DNA of 64,000 nt, taken from assembly GCF_002938435.1 (NCBI RefSeq), contig NZ_POQT01000016.1, forward strand, positions 23,798-87,797. The letters are read 5' to 3'. Origin of the DNA: Blastococcus saxobsidens. GTDB taxonomy: Bacteria; Actinomycetota; Actinomycetes; Mycobacteriales; Geodermatophilaceae. How positions within the stretch are numbered: position 1 is the stretch's first letter; every line of letters begins with the position of its first letter. Below, piece by piece: positions 13,317 to 20,341 of the stretch. The notes beneath the pieces are model-generated. The model had not been told where the DNA came from, did not search any database, and saw nothing but the letters and a program-made list of their open reading frames with translations. The translations under genes were made by a program, and so were the position numbers.

Positions 13317-13512
13317 GCGGGTCGCCGTCCGGCAGCGCCTCCCGCTCCTTGCCCTGGCGGGCGGCCTCCTCGCCGGCCTCCCGCGCGCTGAGCCGCCGGT
13401 CCCGCACCACCGCCCCGGCGACGAGGGCGACGAGGATCGCGGCGGGCACGAAGAAGCCGACGGTCCCGATGAGGCTCAGGCCGTCCATGGCGGCGACGTC
13501 GTAGCCAGGCAT
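13294..13512 (-). CDS. Small single-span membrane protein
   Basis: 72 aa from ATG 13512. One hydrophobic segment (IGTVGFFVPAAILVALVAG) is followed by a charged cytoplasmic-type tail rich in Arg and Glu. The 3' end overlaps the convergent MerR gene by 23 bp. No ribosome site is clear and the start could be ATG 13488. Codon usage and the defined membrane segment favour a real gene, but this is uncertain and no function can be assigned. Confidence 0.5.
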   Translation of the reverse strand: MPGYDVAAMDGLSLIGTVGFFVPAAILVALVAGAVVRDRRLSAREAGEEAARQGKEREALPDGDPPTPPRAD

Positions 13513-13572
13513 CCGTCCATGTGACACCGCCCGATGACACGGTGTCAAACCGACGGACGTGCGCCGGGCGCC

Positions 13573-14508
13573 TCAGTCGCTGTCGCGGCCCTCGCGCCAG
13601 TAGCCCATGAAGGCCACCGACCGCCGGTCCACGCCGACGTCCTGCACGAGGTGCCGGCGCAGCCCCTTGACCACGCCGGCCTCGCCCGCGAGCCAGGCAT
13701 AGACGCCCGAGGAGCCGGGCACGGTGGCGCCGTCGGGCACCTCCCAGAGGATCTCCGAGTCGACGTCGACGTCCGCGAGGTCGGCGGCGGGGGAGGGGGC
13801 GAGCCGGTCCCCGAGGTCGTCCACCGCGGCGACGACCGCGGCGGTGAGCAGCGCGCCACGGCGGGCGGGGGCCACGCCGTCGCCGGCCGACCGCGGCAGC
13901 CAGGTGATCCGGACCCCCCGGGGCGCGGCCACGTTCAGGGCGTCGGCGGCGGTCGGCACCTCGAGCAGGACGCGGGCCTGCGTCCCCTCGGGCAGGCTCT
14001 CGACGATCGCGCAGACGGCCGGGACGGCGGTCTCGTCCCCCGCCACGAGCAGGCAGGAGGCGTCGGCGGGCGGGTGCCACTCGAACCCGCCCGTGGGGCC
14101 GGCGAAGCGGGCGTTCGGCCCGACGAGCACGACCTCGTCCCCGGCAGCGGCGCTCTCGGCCCATGCCGACGCCGGTCCCGTCGCGCCGTGCAGGACGAAG
14201 TCGACGTCGACCTCGAGCTGCTCGGGCCGGACCGCGCGGACGGTGTAGGTGCGGATGGGCATCTGCCGCTCCGGCGGGAGTGCCCGCCAGGCGCCGTACC
14301 AGTCGTCGCCCGCCGGGCAGTCGACGATGCCGCGCCCGGCCAGCGGCAACATCACCTTGATCCGCTGGTCCCAGCCGTTGGAGGCGAAGACGTCCAGCTC
14401 GGGGCCGGTGAAGGTGACCCGCAGGAAGCTCGGGCTCAGCCGCTGCACGCGCGCCACCCGCACCGGGAAGGTGCGGTACGCGGGGATCTGCGCGGTCTCG
14501 ACGGTCAC
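13573..14508 (-). CDS. Siderophore-interacting protein (FAD/NAD(P)H ferric-siderophore reductase)
   Basis: 311 aa. It has the FAD-binding motif of the SIP/ViuB family (MPIRTYTVRAV, about residue 75) and a C-terminal pyridine-nucleotide domain. These cytoplasmic flavoproteins release iron from imported ferric siderophores by reduction. It is divergent from a siderophore-binding lipoprotein gene. An IdeR/DtxR-like box lies 41-57 bp before its start, so iron-repressed expression is likely. Length and motifs are typical of the family. Confidence 0.9.
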   Translation of the reverse strand: MTVETAQIPAYRTFPVRVARVQRLSPSFLRVTFTGPELDVFASNGWDQRIKVMLPLAGRGIVDCPAGDDWYGAWRALPPERQMPIRTYTVRAVRPEQLEVDVDFVLHGATGPASAWAESAAAGDEVVLVGPNARFAGPTGGFEWHPPADASCLLVAGDETAVPAVCAIVESLPEGTQARVLLEVPTAADALNVAAPRGVRITWLPRSAGDGVAPARRGALLTAAVVAAVDDLGDRLAPSPAADLADVDVDSEILWEVPDGATVPGSSGVYAWLAGEAGVVKGLRRHLVQDVGVDRRSVAFMGYWREGRDSD

Positions 14509-14548
14509 GGCTGCTCCCGGCTCGGGCAGGTGCAGACCGTCTCTCGAC

Positions 14549-14565
14549 TTAGGCTAGCCTCACCT
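14549..14565 (+). promoter_or_regulatory. Iron box (IdeR/DtxR-type) between divergent siderophore genes
   Basis: TTAGGCTAGCCTCACCT resembles the IdeR/DtxR consensus TTAGGTTAGGCTAACCTAA. It sits between the divergent siderophore-interacting protein (start 14508) and siderophore-binding lipoprotein (start 14650) genes, where bound regulator would block both promoters in iron-replete cells. Confidence 0.75.
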
Positions 14566-14571
14566 GGCTTC

Positions 14572-14595
14572 CGGCAGTCTTGCACACGACTGCCG
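14572..14595 (+). promoter_or_regulatory. Hairpin in the leader of the siderophore-binding gene
   Basis: CGGCAGTC and GACTGCCG form a perfect 8-bp stem with an 8-base loop, 55 bp before the ATG at 14650. It could be a leader structure or an operator. No known element is recognised. Confidence 0.35.
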
Positions 14596-14649
14596 CATGC
14601 ATCCAGCCCTCCGTGCCACCGATGTGCGCCCACCCTCGAAGGAGAACGG

Positions 14650-15602
14650 ATGACGACGCGCGTCCTGCGGTCGGCCGCTCTGGCCCTCGCCGCCACCCTG
14701 TCCCTGACGGCATGCGGGGGAGCGACGAGCCGGAGGGGTCGGCCCAGACCTCCGCCGCGGCCGACGCGGCGTTCCCCCGCACCGTGGAGCACGCCATGGG
14801 GAGCACCGAGATCCCGGCGGAGCCCGAGCGCGTCGTCGTCCTCGACACCGGTGAGCTCGACTCGGCCCTCGCCCTCGGCGTGACGCCGGTGGGCGCGGTC
14901 ACCACGGACGTCTCCGAGCAGTTCCTCAGCTACCTCGCCGAGGACGCCGAGGGCATCGACGTCGTCGGCACCATCGCCGAGCCCGACCTCGAGGCGATCG
15001 CCGCGCTGCAGCCGGACCTCATCCTGTCGAACTCGGTCCGGCACGAGGACATCTACGACCAGCTGGCGCAGATCGCGCCGACGGTGTTCGCCGCGGACCT
15101 CGGCGACACCTGGAAGGAGAACTTCCTGCTCGACGCCGAGGCGCTCGGCAAGGAGGAGGAGGCCGAGGAGCTGCTCGGCGACTACGAGCAGCAGGCCGCC
15201 GAGCTGGGGGAGGCGATCGGCGACGCCGGGGCGACGACGATCAGCCCGCTGCGCTTCGTCGGTGGCCCCATCCGCGCCTACCAGCCGCAGTCCTTCATCG
15301 GCACGGTGCTGGCCGACATCGGGCTGGACCTGGTCGAGCTGCCCGGGGGAGAGGGGGCCACCTTCGCCGAGCTCGGCGAGGAGCAGCTCACCCAGGCGAA
15401 CGGCGACGTCGTCCTGTACTCGTCCTACGGATCGGCCGACGAGTCCGGCGAGGCCGCCGTGGTCGCCGGCCCGCTGTGGTCGCGACTCCCCGCCGTGCAG
15501 AACGGGCGCGCCTACGCCGTCGACGACGACGTCTTCTACACCGGGATCGGGCTGCGCGCGGCCACCCTCCAGCTGGAGCAGCTGCGCGACCTGCTGCTCT
15601 GA
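14650..15602 (+). pseudogene. Iron-siderophore ABC transporter substrate-binding lipoprotein, apparent frameshift
   Basis: ATG 14650 follows GAAGGAGAACGG and encodes a lipoprotein signal ending LSLTACGG. The reading frame then breaks. From 14721 onward the next frame gives SDEPEGSAQTSAA and a complete periplasmic-binding domain (ERVVVLDTGELDSALALG, then LEAIAALQPDLILSN). One extra G in the G5 run at 14716-14720 would join them as LTACGGSDEPEG. The joined product, about 317 aa, is a normal FepB/FhuD-type binding protein. Either the sequence lacks one base or the gene is phase-variable or broken. The intact downstream frame favours sequence error or recent mutation. Confidence 0.8.
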
Positions 15603-15610
15603 GCCACGGG

Positions 15611-15658
15611 ACGTGCGAGGCCCCCTCTCCCGACGGCGGGAGAGGGGTCCTCGTACGT
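15611..15658. terminator. Bidirectional terminator hairpin
   Basis: A long dyad with inner stem CCCCTCTCCCG / CGGGAGAGGGG and outer arms CGAGG / CCTCG lies between the convergent siderophore-binding and bacterioferritin genes. It has no U-tract, as is usual for GC-rich actinobacteria. Confidence 0.75.
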
Positions 15659-15662
15659 CAGG

Positions 15663-16148
15663 TCAGGCGGGCGTCTCGGTGGAGATCTGCGCGGCCAGGT
15701 ACTGCGGCGCACCCACGCGCTCGATCGCGGCCAGCTGGGCCTCGAACCAGTCGGCGTGCTTCTCCTCGTCGAGGACCATCTCCTCGAAGACCGAGGCGGT
15801 GCCGTGGTCGCCCAGCTCGTGGCACTCCTTGGCAGAGGCGTTGAACTGCGCGACGGCGGCCTTCTCGCTGTCGAGGGCGAGCACCAGCATCTCCTCGGCG
15901 CTCTCGCCGACGCGGATGGCGCCCAGGCGCTGCACGTTCGGGTGCCCGTCGAAGAGCAGCACCCGCTGGATCAGGGCGTCGGCGTCTCGCATCTCATCGA
16001 TGGAGAGGTCGTAGAAGACCTTGCCGAGCTTCGGCAGCCCCCACGCGTCGAGCATGCGCGCGTTCAGGAAGTAGGTGTTGGTGACGGTGAGCTCGAAGGT
16101 CAGCGCGTCATTGAGTAGTTCGACCACACGGGGGCTAACGGGCTGCAC
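15663..16148 (-). CDS. bfr: Bacterioferritin with an altered ferroxidase ligand
   Basis: 161 aa, the standard length. Bacterioferritin forms a 24-subunit haem-containing iron store. GTG 16148 follows GGGAG and gives MQPVSPRVVELLN. Ferroxidase ligands expected are Glu19, Glu52, His55, a central Glu and the late E-x-x-H. Here Glu19, Glu52 and the late pair (DEEKHADWF) are present, but position 55 is Asp (IDEMRDADAL) where bacterioferritins normally have His. The haem-ligand Met53 is kept. The start overlaps the ferredoxin gene by 14 bp, so the two form an operon. Confidence 0.92.
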   Translation of the reverse strand: MQPVSPRVVELLNDALTFELTVTNTYFLNARMLDAWGLPKLGKVFYDLSIDEMRDADALIQRVLLFDGHPNVQRLGAIRVGESAEEMLVLALDSEKAAVAQFNASAKECHELGDHGTASVFEEMVLDEEKHADWFEAQLAAIERVGAPQYLAAQISTETPA

Positions 16149-16365
16149 CTGCGACTCCCAGTTCTCGCTCGGCCGGGCGCTCGGTGGTGCGCTCGACGCG
16201 GACCGGGCAATGCTTGCACACAAGGTCGCGCAGCGAGCTGATGCAGTTGCCGCACGTACGGCCGGCACCCGTCTCGCGCGCCACGTCGGCGACGCATCTC
16301 GCCCCGTTGGCGATGGACTCGAGGATGTCGCGGTCGGTCACCACGTTGCAGTGGCACACGTACAC
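16135..16365 (-). CDS. bfd: Bacterioferritin-associated ferredoxin (BFD-like [2Fe-2S])
   Basis: 76 aa. The four cluster cysteines stand as CHC (residues 4 and 6) and CGNC (about 38 and 41), the BFD pattern, then a charged tail. BFD proteins pass electrons to bacterioferritin to mobilise stored iron. GTG 16365 lies directly upstream of and overlapping bfr. An inverted-repeat iron box lies 67-84 bp before the start, a distance more in keeping with activation, as IdeR does for mycobacterial bacterioferritins, than with repression. Confidence 0.92.
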   Translation of the reverse strand: MYVCHCNVVTDRDILESIANGARCVADVARETGAGRTCGNCISSLRDLVCKHCPVRVERTTERPAERELGVAGAAR

Positions 16366-16431
16366 GGTCGCTCGCCTAACGCCGGGGCCGGGGGTCGTGC
16401 TGCCTCGGCCGGTGCCGGAGCAACAGGCGGA

Positions 16432-16449
16432 GGTTAGCCTGGCCTAACC
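16432..16449 (-). promoter_or_regulatory. Iron box upstream of bfd-bfr
   Basis: GGTTAGCCTGGCCTAACC is an inverted repeat of IdeR/DtxR type (TTAG..CTAA). It is centred about 75 bp upstream of the bfd start. In M. tuberculosis IdeR activates bacterioferritin from upstream boxes; the same is inferred here. Confidence 0.75.
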
Positions 16450-16958
16450 GTTTGCGCCAGCAGTGCAGGTCAGGGCCGCGCCCGCAGCCTCACGCGGCCC
16501 GTGTCCTCCCGACGGTCACCCCTGATCGGCGCCCGGCTGTTCCTGGAGGACCTCGGGGACACCCGCATCAGCCCGATGGACCCGACGGTGTCGATCATCG
16601 AGCGGGTCGTGAACGAGGTGCGGGCCACGATCGTCCACACCCACTCGCGAAGAGTGCGGTGTCGGGATCGTCGTCGACGACCAGGACGTGCAGAGCACCG
16701 TCCACGGATCCGGCTCCCGTCGATCGGGTCCCCCGGTGGAGCCGGGGCGGGGACGGGTGTCCCCGCGGTGGTCGACGGCCGGACGGACCGCAGTCATGAG
16801 CCGGGGTGCCGGCGTCTCACCTCTCCGGGTGGTACCGCACGTCCGGGCGACACCACGGGGGCTCAAGCTGTGCTTTCCCCGTGCCGATCACCCGCTCAGG
16901 TGACGGAGGACCCCGGTTCCGCTGCGCCGACCAGATCGCATCGTGAGGAGGAGACGCC
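16450..16958. other. Intergenic stretch of about 510 bp
   Basis: Apart from the receiver-domain remnant at 16595-16705, no convincing gene is seen. A plus-strand frame from GTG 16501 starts with plausible composition (LFLEDLGDTRISPMDPTVS) but turns Arg-rich and unlike protein after about 50 codons. The region looks like decayed regulatory-gene DNA. Confidence 0.5.
16595..16705 (-). pseudogene. Truncated response-regulator remnant
   Basis: From GTG 16705 the frame reads VDGALHVLVVDDDPDTALF, the first strand and acidic pair of a receiver domain. It then becomes unrelated sequence and stops after 36 codons. The phospho-acceptor Asp and Lys are missing. It appears to be the leftover N-terminus of a deleted response regulator beside the intact OmpR-type one. 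Confidence 0.55.
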
Positions 16959-17669
16959 GTGCCGGAACAGTCCGTGCTCGTCGTCGAGGACACCGAGGAG
17001 ATCCGCGAGCTCGTGACCACGGTCCTCGAGCGCGCAGGGTTCGCCGTCCGTGCCGTCGGGACCGGTGGCGAGGCGCTCGAGGAGGTGCGGCGCGACCCGC
17101 CGGACCTCATCGTGCTCGATCTCGGTCTCCCGGACGCCGACGGCACCGAGGTGTGCCGCCAGATCCGCGCGGAGACGGCCTGCTACGTCCTGATGCTCAC
17201 CGCCCGCGCGGAGGAGGTCGACCTGCTGATCGGCCTGGCGGTCGGTGCCGACGGCTACATGGCCAAGCCGTTCTCCCCCCGCGAGCTGGCCGCGCGCGTC
17301 CAGGCCATGCTGCGCTTCCCCCGGGTGGCGGCACCGGCAGCGCCCGCCGCCGCGGCGGAGGCCGAGTCGGTTCGCCGGCTGGCCGAGCTCGAGGTGGACG
17401 AGGACAGCCGTGAGGTCCGGGTGGACGGCGAGGTCGTCGACCTCACCCGCACCGAGTTCGACCTGCTCGCCGCGCTCGCGTCCCGGCCGGGCCGGGTGCT
17501 GCAGCGGGAGACGCTGCTGCGCGAGGTCTGGCAGACCGACTGGGAGGGCAACCTCCGCCTGGTCGAGGCGCACATGTCCAACCTGCGCCGCAAGCTGGTC
17601 GCCGCGGGCCTGAACTCGCCGGAGATCAAGACCGTGCGCGGGGTCGGCTACCGCCTGGTCGCCGCCTGA
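16959..17669 (+). CDS. OmpR-family response regulator
   Basis: 236 aa. Receiver (1-120): VLVVEDTEEIRE, phospho-acceptor in LIVLDLGLPDADG, Lys in YMAKPFSP. An Ala/Pro linker leads to the winged-helix DNA-binding domain (about 140-236: LTRTEFDLLAALASRPGRVL, then TVRGVGYRLV). GTG 16959 follows GAGGAGGAG. No sensor kinase is adjacent, so it is an orphan in this window. A terminator separates it from the convergent gene. Confidence 0.92.
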   Translation: MPEQSVLVVEDTEEIRELVTTVLERAGFAVRAVGTGGEALEEVRRDPPDLIVLDLGLPDADGTEVCRQIRAETACYVLMLTARAEEVDLLIGLAVGADGYMAKPFSPRELAARVQAMLRFPRVAAPAAPAAAAEAESVRRLAELEVDEDSREVRVDGEVVDLTRTEFDLLAALASRPGRVLQRETLLREVWQTDWEGNLRLVEAHMSNLRRKLVAAGLNSPEIKTVRGVGYRLVAA

Positions 17670-17691
17670 CGGACGACCCCGGAACGACGGT

Positions 17692-17715
17692 GGGCCTCCG
17701 CATCCGCGGGGGCCC
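17692..17715. terminator. Terminator between convergent response-regulator genes
   Basis: GGGCCTCCGC atc CGCGGGGGCCC forms a stem of about ten pairs with one mismatch, in the 55-bp gap between convergent genes. Confidence 0.65.
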
Positions 17716-17724
17716 TTCGCCGTG

Positions 17725-18399
17725 TCAGGCGCCGGCCAGCGCCCGCAGTTCCTGGACCCGGTGGTGGGCGACGATGCCGCGGCGGGCGTCGGCGGCGATG
17801 GCCTGGCAGACGGAGGCGACGTCGGGGTGCCCCAGCTGACCGCTCGTGCCGGCCAGCACGTCCGCCGCCGCGACGACGGCCCGGGCGTTGCCGAACCGGG
17901 TCGCGCCCTCGATGGCCCCTAACCGGGCGGGCAGCGCCTGGACGTACATGTCGCGCAGCCGGTCGGCGAGGTCGGCCTCGACGTCTGCGTCGTGCAGGTC
18001 GTCGACCTCGAGAACCGGCGCGGGCCGTCCCTGCACACCGGCCCCCGTGGCGCGGTCGTGCAGGAAGTTCAGCAGGACCTGAGGACCGACGGGCTTGATC
18101 AGGCAGGCCTCGACGCCGGCGGCCGCGCATTCCTCGCGGACCTCGGCGGAGCTGTCCTGGGTGATGACGACGAAGCGGGCGCGGCTTCCGCGGCGGCGCA
18201 TCCGGTGGAGCATCGCCGTGCCGCTGCAGTCCGGCATCGCCACGTCGGTGACCACCAGGTCGGGGTCGCTCGAGACGCTCTGCCGGAGGGCCTCGGCGGC
18301 GCCGGCGGCCTCGCGCACCTCCCAGCCCCCGAGGCGGAGGAGGCCGGCGATCTGGGTACGGGCCTCGGTCTCGTCGTCGACGACCAGCGCGGTCAGCAT
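17725..18399 (-). CDS. Response regulator with C-terminal HPt-like domain lacking its histidine
   Basis: 224 aa. The receiver (1-120) has LVVDDETEAR, phospho-acceptor in LVVTDVAMPDCSG and Lys in CLIKPVGP. The C-terminal helical part (about 140-224) looks like an HPt four-helix domain (RLGAIEGATRFGNARAVVAA, then ADVLAGTSGQLG). Where HPt domains have the phospho-His (A-H-x-L-x-G) this has Asp (A-D-V-L-A-G), so phosphotransfer is unlikely. ATG 18399 overlaps the end of the preceding secreted-protein gene, placing the regulator in the TasA/SipW operon. Confidence 0.82.
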   Translation of the reverse strand: MLTALVVDDETEARTQIAGLLRLGGWEVREAAGAAEALRQSVSSDPDLVVTDVAMPDCSGTAMLHRMRRRGSRARFVVITQDSSAEVREECAAAGVEACLIKPVGPQVLLNFLHDRATGAGVQGRPAPVLEVDDLHDADVEADLADRLRDMYVQALPARLGAIEGATRFGNARAVVAAADVLAGTSGQLGHPDVASVCQAIAADARRGIVAHHRVQELRALAGA

Positions 18400-18818
18400 T
18401 TCGGGCCCTCGTAGCCGACGGATCGGGCCGTCCAGCCGTAGCTGGTCAGCGTGGTGACGGTGAAGGCCGGCGAGGACGCCAGCGTGGCGGCGTCGAGGGT
18501 GACGAGCACCTCCTTGGTCGAGGCGCCGACCTTCGCGACGACCGACGACGACCCATCGGAGAGGTGGACGCGCACGTGGTAGCCGGACACCCCACGCGAG
18601 CCGCTGTACTGCCACTCGACGACCACGGTGTCCTCCGCCGGCATGCAGGAGACCAGGAGCGCCTCAACCTGGGTCGGCGGCTGCACCGTCAGGGTGTCGA
18701 GGGTCACCGTGGGCAGTGCGGCGGTGTCGGAGAAGCTGGCGGAGGCGGAGATGCCGCTGCCCACCACCACGGTCACCGCCAGGCCGAGCACGGTGAGGAG
18801 GCGCCGGCTGCTGTTCAT
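18393..18818 (-). CDS. Secreted protein of the SipW/TasA cluster with fibronectin-III-like fold
   Basis: 141 aa. A signal peptide (VLGLAVTVVVGSGISASA) is followed by ASFSDTA, the start seen in TasA/camelysin-like SipW substrates. The rest is beta-rich with a fibronectin-III-like pattern (VVVEWQYSGSRGVSGYHVRV) and ends in Cys. ATG 18818 overlaps the signal peptidase stop (ATGA). It is probably a second secreted or surface product processed by the neighbouring peptidase; the function is unknown. Confidence 0.75.
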   Translation of the reverse strand: MNSSRRLLTVLGLAVTVVVGSGISASASFSDTAALPTVTLDTLTVQPPTQVEALLVSCMPAEDTVVVEWQYSGSRGVSGYHVRVHLSDGSSSVVAKVGASTKEVLVTLDAATLASSPAFTVTTLTSYGWTARSVGYEGPKC

Positions 18819-19462
18819 GCCTGGTCCTCCGTCTTCTCGTCGCTGCCGGCCGCGTCGTCCTCGCGAGGACGCCAGATGGTCATGAGCAGCCAGGTGGCCA
18901 GCAGGAACGGTGCTCCGTAGACCAGGAGGTGGCTGAGCCCGGGGGTGCGGAGCAGGGTCACGAGGTGGCCGAGCTCGGGGACCACCATGCGCACCTGGTA
19001 GGCGGTGTCGCCCTCCAGCTGGGCCGTCCAGGGGTCGAGCGCCTCGTTGGCGTCGCCCTTGGTGCGCACCTGCACGCGGCCCTCCGGCGTGTGCTCCACC
19101 GAGATGACGCGGTGGGTCACGAGGCTGCCGTCGCCGATGGGCATGTGGTAGGCGAGGACCATGCCCTCGGTGACGTCCTCGACGGCGATCGCGGTGACGA
19201 CGGTGATGTCACCGGACTCGATGTCCGGAGCCATGCTGTCGGTCAGCATGGTCATGGTGCGGTAGCCGAGTACGTGCGGTCCGACGGCCAGCAGGAGGAA
19301 CACCAGGACGGCGGCTCCCATGACTCCGCGGACCAGCCACGGGGCCGTGCGGCCCAGGATCTGGCGGGCCCGGTCGGCGCGGCGGCCGGCCGTGGAGCGC
19401 TCGTCCCCGGCCGGGGGCAGCGGAGCTGCCCCCGGGCGGCGGACGGGGAGGACGGTGGTCAT
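18815..19462 (-). CDS. sipW: SipW-type signal peptidase I
   Basis: 215 aa. A proline-rich cytoplasmic start is followed by a membrane helix (VMGAAVLVFLLLAVGPHVLG), the catalytic Ser in TDSMAPDIESGD, and His in LVTHRVISV where bacterial-type peptidases have Lys. That makes it the ER/archaeal-like Ser-His class, as in Bacillus SipW. A C-terminal membrane helix follows (HLLVYGAPFLLATWLLMT). It lies directly downstream of a TasA-like gene, the usual pairing, and should cleave that precursor at the membrane. Confidence 0.9.
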   Translation of the reverse strand: MTTVLPVRRPGAAPLPPAGDERSTAGRRADRARQILGRTAPWLVRGVMGAAVLVFLLLAVGPHVLGYRTMTMLTDSMAPDIESGDITVVTAIAVEDVTEGMVLAYHMPIGDGSLVTHRVISVEHTPEGRVQVRTKGDANEALDPWTAQLEGDTAYQVRMVVPELGHLVTLLRTPGLSHLLVYGAPFLLATWLLMTIWRPREDDAAGSDEKTEDQA

Positions 19463-19494
19463 GGGGTTGTCTCCGGGTGGTCGTCAGGCCGCGA

Positions 19495-20097
19495 TCAGCG
19501 AGCGGTGCCGGTGCGCTGGGTGCCGGTGAAGGTGAGCGACAGCGCGGCGGACTTCCCCTGGAAGGTGTTGTCGGCCGTGGTGGGCAGGGAGATCGTGTAG
19601 GCCAGGTGGTCGGTGCCCTGGGCGGCGAGGGCGGCCGAGCCGGCGAGGTCCACGTTGGCCAGCACCGGGCCGGAGCCGAGGAGCTTCTCGCCGCTGGCAC
19701 AGGTGTAGGTGTTGCCGGACTGGGTCCAGGCGACGGCGCAGGAGCGGAGGCTCTTCTGCAGGCCGTTGACGGCGTCGGTGGTCAGGACGCTGGAGGCGGT
19801 GACGCTGGCGCCCATGGTGATGCTGCCGAAGGACAGGTCGCCGTCGTTGGCGAGGGTGACGGCGCGGGTCATGCTGTCGCCGGGGACGAAGCCGGAGACG
19901 GTCAGCGGGAGGGTGCCGACCTGGGTGGCGGTGATGGAGAGCGTGCCGCTGTCGATGGTGGCGTTCACCGGGGTGGTGCTGTCGGTGAAGGTGCCGAAGG
20001 TGGCCAGGCCGGCGACGGCGGCTGCGGCGCCGATGACGCCGAGGGAGCCGATGACCTTGCGGGCGGTGGTGCGGTTCTCGGTGGTCGTGGTGCTCAT
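19495..20097 (-). CDS. TasA/camelysin (CalY)-family secreted protein
   Basis: 200 aa. The signal region (VIGSLGVIGAAAAVAGLATF) is followed by GTFTDSTTPVNATIDSG, characteristic of TasA/CalY proteins, and a beta-sandwich (LPLTVSGFVPGDSMTRAVTL, DLAYTISL-like strands). In Bacillus TasA is the biofilm amyloid fibre. Actinobacterial relatives are mostly uncharacterised surface proteins. The peptidase needed to release it is encoded 32 bp downstream. ATG 20097 follows GGAGCG. The family is clear; fibre formation is inference. Confidence 0.85.
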   Translation of the reverse strand: MSTTTTENRTTARKVIGSLGVIGAAAAVAGLATFGTFTDSTTPVNATIDSGTLSITATQVGTLPLTVSGFVPGDSMTRAVTLANDGDLSFGSITMGASVTASSVLTTDAVNGLQKSLRSCAVAWTQSGNTYTCASGEKLLGSGPVLANVDLAGSAALAAQGTDHLAYTISLPTTADNTFQGKSAALSLTFTGTQRTGTAR

Positions 20098-20341
20098 GTC
20101 CGGTCGCTCCTGTGTCCGTGGGTGGCACCGGCGTCTCCGGTGGCACCTAGGACTGTGGAGGGGTAACCGCAGGTCACCCGCCAGCGATCCGCAAGGAATC
20201 CGCAAGGAATCAAGCCCCTTCCCGCAGCGCGGGTGCCCCGCACCGTGTGCGGGCCTGCTCCCGCGCGGGACACGCCGCGCTCCCGCCCCGTGACCGGGGT
20301 GGCGGTCGCGTTGCGCAGGGGCGGCATCCGGGCGGTCCGGC

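Noticed and set aside
16501..16660. Possible plus-strand gene from GTG 16501
   Set aside because: Plausible for about 50 codons, then shadow-like sequence; no domain, and it overlaps the receiver remnant.
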